A stretch of 12,025 nt of DNA from Pseudomonadota bacterium (GTDB taxonomy: Bacteria; Myxococcota_A; Polyangia; Haliangiales; Haliangiaceae), in the NCBI GenBank assembly GCA_023430775.1, contig JAEYYY010000101.1, forward strand, positions 1-12,025. Reading direction: 5' to 3'. Shown in pieces: positions 6,723 through 12,025 of this stretch; the first letter of the stretch is position 1; each line of letters begins with the position of its first letter. The translations under genes and the position numbers were made by a program. The notes beneath the pieces were generated by a model. The model did no database searches. It was given only the letters and a program-made list of their open reading frames with translations, and was not told where the DNA came from.

Positions 6723-8477
6723 ATGCAATCCAATCGCTTAGTTGTCGCGGCAGTCGTCCTCGCCGCATCGCCGAAGGTGTTCGCGCAGCCCACCGATCCC
6801 GCGCCGCCCGCTGCCGCCGCTCCGATCGATGAAGCCAAGATCAAGGAGATCGTCGACCGCGAGGTCGCGCGCATCCTGACCGAGCGCGCCGCGCGTGAAG
6901 CGGCCGAGAAGGCGGCGAAGGAAGCGGCCGAAAAGGAAACCCGCACCGGCTCGCCGAACAAGGACGAGGACATGACCGGTGCCTCCGGCTTCATGGATAC
7001 CCGCCTCGCGTTCACGCTGACCAACGAGAACATCCTCGCCAAGCCGGGCGAGACCATTCCGTCGGTGCCGGGCTGGCGCTTCGGAACGCCGAACTCGCTC
7101 GGCGTGCTGTTCTTCGACAACTACGACACCCGGTTCTCGGGCTTCGAGACGCTGTCGCACGCGATCATGTATCGCAGCTACAGCAAGGGGCACCTCCAGG
7201 CCGAGGGCGCGTTCGTGCTGCGCATCAACGAGCTGTCGGAGACCAACATCTCGCTCGCGGATGCCGGCTCGTACATGGTGATCACCAACTGGAAGGATCC
7301 GACCCACAAGGATCCGACGCGGATCTCGCTGACCGCGTTCCCGGTGAGCTCGGATCGCTTCCGCCTCGGCTACTCGTTCCGGCTGTCGTGGGGTGGCTCG
7401 CCCGAGTACAAGCGCGCGCGGTCGAGCAACCCGGGCGCCAAGCTCCAGTACGACTTCAAGAAGGGCTACGCGTTCGTCGGTGCCAAGAGCGCCGTCGTGG
7501 TCGATCCCGCCGATGGCGAGCAGAAGGCCGCGCTCGCGGTGCTCGCCGGTGCGGGTATCGATCTGATCCAGCCGTGCCTCGTCGGCACGCCGGGCTGCAA
7601 GGCCAACGACCTCGGTGTTCGCGCCGAGGTCAACGGTGGCTACTTCGATCGCGGCAAGAACGAGCTCCAGGACGTCCAGGATCAGAAGGTCCAGCTGTTC
7701 GGTGCGTCGGCCCAGCTGTCGATCTACAAGGGCCTGCCGCTGCGCAACTCGATCGACTTCCGGCTCTATCGCTACAACAACGAGCAGATCTCGAACCTGT
7801 TCGCGCCGGAGAAGTACCCGGGCGGCCTGGCGTGGATGGCGCAGGCCGAGTTCACCGCGATGGGGCAGACGCTCAAGGATCCGGAGAACACCGGCTCCAC
7901 CGTCAACCAGCTCGGCTACGCCGGCGACCTCAACGTTCGCGTCAAGTACAACCGGGTCCGCCTGCGGCTCGACCTGTCGTACCGCGATCTCGCGTTCATC
8001 CTGCACAGCCAGCCGAGCCTGCCGCCGTACTCCGACTTCCCGTCCGACTACGAGCTCGCCCCGAACCTGTTCGCGGCGGTCGGCGCCGACAAGAACTGGG
8101 GCGACTGGCTGACGCTCGGCGTGATCGCCGGTGTCGAGCTGCCGGCCACGCTGACCACGCCGAAGGGCATTCCGGGTCAGGCGATCGGTGCCGGCACGGG
8201 CACGTCGACCGCGGTGATCCGCAACAACAACATCGACACGCTGATCACCATCCTCCCGCCGGGTGAAGATGCGCTGCCGCAGACGGCGGTGAAGGGCACG
8301 GCGAAGATCGACTTCGGCCGGATCTACGCCGCCGTGCTCGAGGTGTTCTACAGCTACGATCCGAACCAGACTCGCTACTCGCGCGTCTGCCCCGATCCCG
8401 ACAACTGCGCGTTCGCGTACGAGCCGGGTCAGTTCAATCAGCTGGGCGTCAACGCCACGCTGCAAGCGCGCTTCTGA
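6723..8477 (+). CDS. Outer-membrane beta-barrel (porin-like) protein with N-terminal coiled coil
   Basis: 584 aa from ATG 6723, 13 bases after the preceding stop. A Sec signal peptide with probable cleavage after VFA (residue 21) leads to a Pro/Ala linker and a charged helix (about 36-72, IDEAKIKEIVDREVARILTE then AAREAAEKAAKEAAEKE), likely a periplasmic coiled coil. From about 88 on, the sequence is a run of amphipathic strands rich in Tyr/Phe at strand ends, such as LGVLFFDNYDTRF, FRLGYSFRLSW, NSIDFRLYRYN and LNVRVKYNRVRLRLDLSYRD. It ends in Phe after NQLGVNATLQA, the usual signal for outer-membrane barrel insertion. I recognise no named family. As last gene of the nucleotidase-lipoprotein operon it could be the pore for the hydrolysis products, but transport specificity is guesswork. 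Confidence 0.85.
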   Translation: MQSNRLVVAAVVLAASPKVFAQPTDPAPPAAAAPIDEAKIKEIVDREVARILTERAAREAAEKAAKEAAEKETRTGSPNKDEDMTGASGFMDTRLAFTLTNENILAKPGETIPSVPGWRFGTPNSLGVLFFDNYDTRFSGFETLSHAIMYRSYSKGHLQAEGAFVLRINELSETNISLADAGSYMVITNWKDPTHKDPTRISLTAFPVSSDRFRLGYSFRLSWGGSPEYKRARSSNPGAKLQYDFKKGYAFVGAKSAVVVDPADGEQKAALAVLAGAGIDLIQPCLVGTPGCKANDLGVRAEVNGGYFDRGKNELQDVQDQKVQLFGASAQLSIYKGLPLRNSIDFRLYRYNNEQISNLFAPEKYPGGLAWMAQAEFTAMGQTLKDPENTGSTVNQLGYAGDLNVRVKYNRVRLRLDLSYRDLAFILHSQPSLPPYSDFPSDYELAPNLFAAVGADKNWGDWLTLGVIAGVELPATLTTPKGIPGQAIGAGTGTSTAVIRNNNIDTLITILPPGEDALPQTAVKGTAKIDFGRIYAAVLEVFYSYDPNQTRYSRVCPDPDNCAFAYEPGQFNQLGVNATLQARF

Positions 8478-8509
8478 CACCGGGCGTGACCCAGGGACAT
8501 ATTGAAGTG

Positions 8510-8535
8510 CGTTCGCGGGAGTGAGCCCTTTTTTT
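8510..8535 (+). terminator. Possible weak terminator after the nucleotidase operon
   Basis: A short GGG/CCC stem with loop AGTGAG is followed at once by seven T (8529-8535), 33 bases or so after the barrel-gene stop. The T tract is striking in such GC-rich DNA, but the stem is only three pairs, so intrinsic termination is doubtful. Confidence 0.25.
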
Positions 8536-8563
8536 GGGAGAAGGACGGACTGGCCAGGGATTG

Positions 8564-8581
8564 ATCGAGGCTAGACTCGAT
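8564..8581. repeat. Inverted repeat upstream of the 3D-domain gene
   Basis: ATCGAG and CTCGAT form perfect 6-base arms around GCTAGA, 38 bases upstream of ATG 8620. The placement fits an operator or a leader hairpin. The rest of the 142-base gap (8478-8619) holds no recognisable promoter or RNA. Confidence 0.3.
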
Positions 8582-8619
8582 GAACCCGGTCAGACGTACC
8601 CCCGGGCGCCCCACGAAAG

Positions 8620-9594
8620 ATGCCGACCCGACGCGAATCAGAAGCCCGCAGCATCGTCGGCTTCGCGTCGTCTGTCGCGTACGCCGCCGGCGAGGTCGCC
8701 GATCGAACCGTCTCGTACCTCGCGGATCTGTTCGCGCGAATCGTCAAGACTATCAAGAGCATCGCGCCGCTCGCGGTGGCCACTGCCTGCCAGTCGAACA
8801 CGCCCGATCCACCGGTCGTTCCCGATCCGATGCCCCATCAGGTGGCTCAGGCCGAGAAGCCGGTGGTGAAGGAGGAGCCACCCAAACCGATCGGCGACTT
8901 CTCGATCACCTTCTACTACGTGGTCACCGAAGAAGAGGTGTCGGCCAAGGCGAAGAAGAAGCCGCTGGTGGTCGCCGCGAACGACAACGCTTCACCGAGC
9001 CACGGTTCGGCGGTGCAGGGTGTGATCGACGAGTCCGATCCCGAGCTGGCAGCGATCGTCCAGCCGGATCAGGTCACCCTCTACGACGGCACCTGCAAGG
9101 CGATCTCGGAAGTGTCGCGTGAGTTTGCTTCGCAGCTCGCACTCCAGGGCACCGGCAAGCTGAAGGACGGCCGGGTGCTGAACATCTGGGGCGTCTGTAG
9201 CTGCGAGCACTCGCCGTGCTTCAAGGTCACCGCCGCCCAGTGGGGCACCGGTGGCACCGGCCGCCAGCTCCAGCCGTTCCGCACGGTCGCCGTCGATCCC
9301 AAGCTGGTCAAGCTCGGCTCGCTGCTCCACGTACCGCTGCTCGAGGGCCGGCAGATGCCGGGCCGGGCGCCGTGGGGCGGGTTCGTCCACGACGGTTGCG
9401 TGGTCGCCGATGACGTCGGCGGCGGCATCAAGGGCACCCAGCTCGACCTGTTCGTGGGTCGCCGTGGCTGGTTCCTCGGGATGTCGGGCAAGGAAGGCAG
9501 CCACGCCTGGGCGAAGGCGGTGCCGGTGTTCGACGGCACCAAGATCTGCGAGCGCAAGGGCCGTCACGTGGCCCGTAAAGCCGGCGCGATCTAG
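8620..9594 (+). CDS. 3D-domain (MltA/RlpA-like double-psi beta-barrel) cell-wall protein
   Basis: 324 aa. The C-terminal half (about 150-312) carries the 3D-domain pattern: RTVAVDPKLVKLGSLLHVP with D226, then VHDGCVVADDVGGGIKGTQLDLF with D265 and D276, the Asp positions of the DPBB fold shared with the MltA lytic transglycosylase and YuiC/Sps-type enzymes. A peptidoglycan-lytic role is therefore likely but not proven. The preceding KLKDGRVLNIWGVCSC with C193, C195 and C200 is typical of the Cys-rich front of deltaproteobacterial members. The N-terminus is odd: 56 residues precede a Cys (APLAVATAC, C57), followed by a Pro-rich linker. That looks like a lipoprotein signal, but it would need a start at CTG 8728 (L37) instead of ATG 8620; otherwise it is a signal anchor. 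No clear Shine-Dalgarno precedes ATG 8620. It is monocistronic by position. Confidence 0.85.
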   Translation: MPTRRESEARSIVGFASSVAYAAGEVADRTVSYLADLFARIVKTIKSIAPLAVATACQSNTPDPPVVPDPMPHQVAQAEKPVVKEEPPKPIGDFSITFYYVVTEEEVSAKAKKKPLVVAANDNASPSHGSAVQGVIDESDPELAAIVQPDQVTLYDGTCKAISEVSREFASQLALQGTGKLKDGRVLNIWGVCSCEHSPCFKVTAAQWGTGGTGRQLQPFRTVAVDPKLVKLGSLLHVPLLEGRQMPGRAPWGGFVHDGCVVADDVGGGIKGTQLDLFVGRRGWFLGMSGKEGSHAWAKAVPVFDGTKICERKGRHVARKAGAI

Positions 9595-9599
9595 TCCGA

Positions 9600-9636
9600 G
9601 CGCCGAAGGCGCGAGCCCCGAATAGGGACAGCCCTA
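9600..9636. terminator. Paired hairpins in the convergent intergenic region
   Basis: Two perfect small hairpins lie between two converging genes: GCGCC-GAA-GGCGC (9600-9612) and TAGGG-ACAG-CCCTA (9623-9636). The second covers the stop codon of the minus-strand lipoprotein gene. They sit where a bidirectional terminator is needed, but lack U tracts, so termination may be Rho-assisted. Confidence 0.4.
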
Positions 9637-10017
9637 GAAGCCGAAGCTCGGCGCCGCGGCCATCGGCGGCACCGGCGTGGTCAGGCTGGATTGCGAGGAG
9701 TTGGTCTTGGCCGGCGGCCCGCCGTTCGCGGAGTCGTCCACTGCCGTGGTCACGGTCGCCGCGAAGCCGACCATGCCGAGCAGGATCATGGTCAGGCCGA
9801 CACCGCTGATCAGGCCCGCCTTCGACTTGCAGTCCTGCTTCGGCATGCCGAGGCCGATGTCCTGATCGCAATCCGCCTGCGTGCTCGACACCGCGAGCAT
9901 GCCGATGCCACCGGCGATGAAGGCGCCCTCGGTGATCTTCGCGTACGTGCGGTGCTTCGCGTTGTTCGGGAAGCACGCGGTGAAGGTCAGGCACAGGACC
10001 AGGGCGACTGCACGCAT
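9634..10017 (-). CDS. Small lipoprotein with two hydrophobic segments, unknown function
   Basis: 127 aa from ATG 10017. The frame reaches an upstream ATG at 10068, but the internal start gives a proper lipoprotein signal (MRAVALVLCLTFTAC, C15), so I prefer it. After the lipidated Cys come a short polar stretch, a hydrophobic helix (about 31-44, GAFIAGGIGMLAV), a loop with C50 and C63 that could form a disulfide, a second hydrophobic helix (about 67-91, AGLISGVGLTMILLGMVGFA) and a disordered Ser/Pro-rich tail. This helix-loop-helix layout is common among short uncharacterised myxobacterial lipoproteins, but I recognise no named family. It follows the DUF1223 gene on the same strand after 61 bases and may share its transcript. 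Confidence 0.7.
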   Translation of the reverse strand: MRAVALVLCLTFTACFPNNAKHRTYAKITEGAFIAGGIGMLAVSSTQADCDQDIGLGMPKQDCKSKAGLISGVGLTMILLGMVGFAATVTTAVDDSANGGPPAKTNSSQSSLTTPVPPMAAAPSFGF

Positions 10018-10078
10018 GATCCGTTTGTATCCCAGCGGCGTGGGGAGCGGGTGAATTGCCACTTGCAAGGTGCGGCAG

Positions 10079-10786
10079 CTAGCTGCGCGGAAGCATCGCC
10101 GACGCGATGATCTTCTTGTCGGCGCGCTGCGCGAAGGCGACGGCCCCCACCGACTTCCAGGCCGGATCGAGCGCGATCTTCACCGACTTGCCGGCCGGCA
10201 CCTTCACCAGGCGGCGGACGATCCGGACGTTCGACAGCGTCTCGCCCGTGTTCTCGCCCCGCGGCACCTTGACCGTGCGCTCGGCCTCCCAGACGGCGAC
10301 GAGCACGTCGGTGCTCGCCGGGATGTCGGAGGTGACCTCGAGGCTATCCGCCGTCCACTTGCCGGTTGCCGCCAGCAGTGCAGGGCGCGACGCCTTCGCG
10401 ATCGCCATTCGGATCTGGCCGGTGCTCGAACCGACCATGCCTTGCGCACCGCCGATCACCAGCTCCGGCGTGTAGACGCGGGTGTCGCCGAGGGCGCGGG
10501 CATAGGCGTGCTGGCGCTCGGTCCATTCTTCCTTCGAGTACGGATCGGCCCAGCCGAGACCGTTCCAGTAGTCGACGTGGAACGACAGCGGCGCGAGCTT
10601 GCCGTCCGCGCCTTCCTTGGCGAGTGACGCGAGCAGCTTGTCGGCGGGCGGGCACGAGCTGCAGCCCTGCGACGTGAACAGCTCGAGGACCAGCGGACCG
10701 CCGTCGCCCTTGGGAGCGGTCATCTTGGAATCGCCTTCCGCGGTGGCGCAGCCGGCGAGGAGAAGGAGAGGAAGAAACCCGCGCAT
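10079..10786 (-). CDS. DUF1223 thioredoxin-fold lipoprotein
   Basis: 235 aa from ATG 10786. The frame runs open further upstream, but that part is Arg/Pro-rich shadow of the aldolase gene, whereas ATG 10786 begins a perfect lipoprotein signal (MRGFLPLLLLAGC, C13). The mature part matches the DUF1223 family (PF06764): LELFTSQGCSSCPPADKLL (34-52) with a CxxC-type motif C42-S-S-C45, FHVDYWNGLGW (69-79), DPYS, VYTPELVIGG and the C-terminal GENTGETLSNVRIVRRL. The family has a thioredoxin-like fold and its physiological role is not established. A redox function at the envelope is suggested by CSSC. It lies 32 bases downstream of the microcompartment aldolase on the same strand; whether it is functionally tied to it is unknown. 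Confidence 0.92.
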   Translation of the reverse strand: MRGFLPLLLLAGCATAEGDSKMTAPKGDGGPLVLELFTSQGCSSCPPADKLLASLAKEGADGKLAPLSFHVDYWNGLGWADPYSKEEWTERQHAYARALGDTRVYTPELVIGGAQGMVGSSTGQIRMAIAKASRPALLAATGKWTADSLEVTSDIPASTDVLVAVWEAERTVKVPRGENTGETLSNVRIVRRLVKVPAGKSVKIALDPAWKSVGAVAFAQRADKKIIASAMLPRS

Positions 10787-10787
10787 C

Positions 10788-10818
10788 GTGGGTGGCCTAC
10801 GCGGGCCCACCGGGGTGG
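10788..10818. repeat. Palindrome-rich gap after the aldolase stop
   Basis: The 32 bases between the aldolase and DUF1223 genes are almost all inverted repeats: GTGGG (10788-10792) with CCCAC (10806-10810), GGCC (10794-10797) with GGCC (10804-10807), and CCACC-GG-GGTGG (10807-10818) abutting the aldolase stop. They may act as a weak terminator or transcript-stabilising hairpin. CCCACCGGGG here (10806-10815) recurs inverted at 10908-10917 inside the aldolase linker. Confidence 0.35.
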
Positions 10819-11658
10819 TTACTTGGAAAGTGCGCGCACGATCTCCTCGCGGACGACCGACGCAAGATCGCGAGATCCATTTGCTACGGGGGGCACCCCC
10901 GTAGGCCCCCCGGTGGGAGAAATCGTCGGCACGTCGGAGTGTGGGGCAGGGGCGCAGGCGACGACGGGTCTGGTCGACGATGCGCCGAGCTGGGCGGCGA
11001 GCTCGACCGCGCGATCCGCGGCGCGACCGATGCCGGCCTTCGCGCGGGCGGCGAGGAGCGGGGCGATCGCGGACTCGGGGAGTGGCTCGACGCCCCCGAG
11101 CGGGATGGCGGCGATCGCGATCTTCGCGAGGTGCTCGACCAGCTCCATGCGGAGCAGTGCTTGCTCGGGCGTCGCGCCCCAGGTCAGGACGCCGTGGTTG
11201 CCGAGGATGACCGCGTCGACCAGCTCGCACCACGGCGCGAGCGCGGCCTTCGCCTCGTTGCCGGGCTGCGCGTACGGGATCTTCGGAATCCGCGGGCCGA
11301 GCGAGACCAGGGCCTCGGCGATGAACGGGCGCTCGATCGGATTGCCGCGCGTCGAGCCGATCGCGGTCGCGTTCGGCGGGTGCGCGTGGACCACGCAGTG
11401 GATGTCGGGGCGGCGCTCGTAGACGGCGAGGTGCAGGCCGATCTCGCCGAACACCTTGCCGTGACCGATCACGGCGCCCTTGGCATCGACCTCGATCAGG
11501 TCGCGCTCGGCGATCACGCGCTTCGAGGTCGCGGTCGGCGTGGCGATGAACCGACCGCCGTCGCGCGCGGTGACGTTGCCGTCGTGGTTGGCGACCCAGC
11601 CGAACTGGTGAAGCAGGCGGGAGGTCTCGGCGACCTGGACGCGGAGCTTGGTCGCCAT
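10819..11658 (-). CDS. Class II aldolase (FucA-like) with C-terminal microcompartment encapsulation peptide
   Basis: 279 aa from ATG 11658. Class II aldolases of the L-fuculose-phosphate type cleave phosphorylated sugars to dihydroxyacetone phosphate and an aldehyde with a Zn ion. Visible: N28 in DGNVTARDG, TPTATSK (40-46), catalytic acid E72 in GEIGLH, Zn ligands H91 and H93 in HAHPP, and H155 in LGNHGVLTWG. The aldolase core ends near residue 225. What follows is absent from free FucA: a Pro/Gly/Thr-rich linker (about 228-261) and an amphipathic helix, SRDLASVVREEIVRALSK (262-279), the classic form of a BMC encapsulation peptide that docks cargo to the shell. The start overlaps the pentamer gene stop by one base (TGATG), with AGGTGG 10 bases upstream of ATG. 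Fucose/rhamnose use, as in planctomycete-type BMCs, is plausible but the substrate is not proven. Confidence 0.93.
   Translation of the reverse strand: MATKLRVQVAETSRLLHQFGWVANHDGNVTARDGGRFIATPTATSKRVIAERDLIEVDAKGAVIGHGKVFGEIGLHLAVYERRPDIHCVVHAHPPNATAIGSTRGNPIERPFIAEALVSLGPRIPKIPYAQPGNEAKAALAPWCELVDAVILGNHGVLTWGATPEQALLRMELVEHLAKIAIAAIPLGGVEPLPESAIAPLLAARAKAGIGRAADRAVELAAQLGASSTRPVVACAPAPHSDVPTISPTGGPTGVPPVANGSRDLASVVREEIVRALSK
10884..10904. repeat. Perfect 9-bp hairpin inside the aldolase linker coding sequence
   Basis: Arms CTACGGGGG and CCCCCGTAG flank a 3-base loop GCA. On the coding strand this encodes part of the Pro/Gly linker (TGVPPV). It is directly followed by codons AAT GGA TCT and CTT, which are uncommon in the neighbouring GC3-rich genes. 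Confidence 0.6.
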
Positions 11659-11930
11659 CAGCCGGTTTCCACCTGGTCGACCACGCCGACGATGGTCGAG
11701 CGGATCGGCACGATGTCGCCCTGCTTCAGGATCTGGCGGGTGCCGGTGCCCTCGGTGAGCACCAGCACCTTGTCGCCGACGCCGGCCTGGACGGTATCGA
11801 TCGCGACGAACGTGGTGCCGACGTCGGCGCCCTTGTCGTCGAGCGGCTGGACGACGAACAGCGGCTTGCCGGCGAACGCCGGGTGCTTGACGCTCGCCCA
11901 CAGCGGGCCGACGACGCGGCAGTACCTCAT
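11658..11930 (-). CDS. Bacterial microcompartment pentamer (BMC-P, EutN/CcmL family) shell protein
   Basis: 90 aa from ATG 11930, the normal size of a EutN/CcmL subunit. Five copies cap each vertex of the polyhedral shell. Family signatures run the whole length: MRYCRVVGPLWASVKHPAFAG (1-21), LFVVQPLD (24-31), FVAIDTVQAGVGDKVLVLTEG (41-61) and the closing VPIRSTIVGVVDQVE (74-88). The frame stays open to 12008, but that extension is Arg-rich shadow of the upstream gene, so ATG 11930 is chosen. It overlaps the upstream stop by four bases (ATGA), and its own stop overlaps the aldolase start by one base, so the three genes are translationally coupled. Confidence 0.95.
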   Translation of the reverse strand: MRYCRVVGPLWASVKHPAFAGKPLFVVQPLDDKGADVGTTFVAIDTVQAGVGDKVLVLTEGTGTRQILKQGDIVPIRSTIVGVVDQVETG

Positions 11931-12025
11931 GACTCTCGCTTCGCGGGGTTGTCGACGGCGAGGCCGGCGACGATGCCGACGATCGCGGCGTCGACGGGGA
12001 CGAACCACGGATCGCAGGCGAGGGC
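11927..12025 (-). CDS. Second BMC-P (EutN/CcmL) pentamer protein, C-terminal fragment cut by the window edge
   Basis: Reading from 12025 downward, frame 1 gives 32 residues ending ALACDPWFVPVDAAIVGIV then AGLAVDNPAKRES before TGA (11929-11927). The stretch VPVDAAIVGIV is the typical C-terminal strand of EutN/CcmL pentamers (compare VPIRSTIVGVV in the next gene), and a C-terminal position right upstream of another BMC-P gene fits a tandem pair. The gene begins outside the window. The ATGA overlap with the next pentamer gene supports one operon. Assignment rests on a short fragment, so another shell-associated protein cannot be fully excluded. Confidence 0.75.
   Translation of the reverse strand, partial: ALACDPWFVPVDAAIVGIVAGLAVDNPAKRES

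Noticed and set aside
5297..7120. 607-codon minus-strand open frame crossing the lipoprotein and barrel genes
   Set aside because: It spans two real genes and their junction and has no domain pattern; antisense shadow.
6738..8480. 580-codon minus-strand open frame opposite the barrel gene
   Set aside because: Antisense shadow. The plus-strand frame has a signal peptide, strand periodicity and a C-terminal Phe.
8551..8566. Sigma-54-like TGGCC...TTGA sequence upstream of the 3D-domain gene
   Set aside because: The -12 GC dinucleotide is missing at the required spacing, so it does not fit the -24/-12 consensus.
10787..11233. 149-residue N-terminal extension of the DUF1223 frame
   Set aside because: It overlaps the aldolase in another frame, is Arg/Pro-rich, and would bury a perfect lipoprotein signal at ATG 10786.
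10823..11422. 199-codon plus-strand open frame opposite the aldolase
   Set aside because: No recognisable family; the minus strand encodes aldolase motifs throughout.
11931..12008. 26-residue extension of the BMC-P frame upstream of ATG 11930
   Set aside because: Poly-Arg shadow of the preceding pentamer gene, which is read in a different frame up to 11927.
1..12025. Search for tRNA, rRNA, CRISPR, insertion sequences and phage genes
   Set aside because: No cloverleaf-like segment, regularly spaced repeats, transposase or terminal inverted repeats were seen by eye; a tRNAscan/ISfinder run would settle it.

Overview
The window is very GC-rich (about two-thirds G+C by eye), with strongly GC3-biased codons, many lipoproteins, and a eukaryote-like Ser/Thr kinase with a Pro/Ala-rich extracytoplasmic tail. 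Together these suggest a Myxococcota (deltaproteobacterial) genome. The microcompartment genes at the right edge resemble those known from Haliangium, so a Haliangiales/Kofleriaceae-type organism is my best guess. This is inference; there is no rRNA or other taxonomic marker here.

Layout, left to right. (1) 37-3413, minus strand: a pyruvate kinase of the PykA type followed by a membrane-anchored Ser/Thr protein kinase. (2) 3510-8477, plus strand, divergent from pyruvate kinase: three tightly packed genes for exported proteins. These are a UshA-like 5'-nucleotidase lipoprotein, a lipoprotein with an Ig-like and probable OB-fold architecture, and an outer-membrane beta-barrel. The set looks like a cell-envelope module for handling extracellular nucleotides or phosphoesters. 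(3) 8620-9594, plus strand: a 3D-domain (double-psi beta-barrel, MltA/RlpA-like) cell-wall protein. It meets the next block tail to tail at a pair of small hairpins. (4) 12025-9634, minus strand: the 3' end of one bacterial microcompartment (BMC) pentamer gene, a complete second pentamer gene, and a class II aldolase. The aldolase ends in a Pro/Gly-rich linker plus a short amphipathic helix, the hallmark of a BMC encapsulation peptide. After it come a DUF1223 thioredoxin-like lipoprotein and a small lipoprotein. The three BMC genes overlap at their stop/start codons.

The most notable system is the BMC module at the right edge: two tandem vertex proteins coupled to a cargo aldolase. The hexamer and trimer shell genes and the aldehyde dehydrogenase expected for a working compartment are not in this window. 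They must lie past position 12025 or elsewhere in the genome. Second is the pyruvate kinase-Ser/Thr kinase pair, which recalls the Myxococcus pfk-pkn4 pair. Third is the nucleotidase/OB-lipoprotein/porin operon. I found no rRNA, tRNA, CRISPR array, insertion sequence or phage gene.
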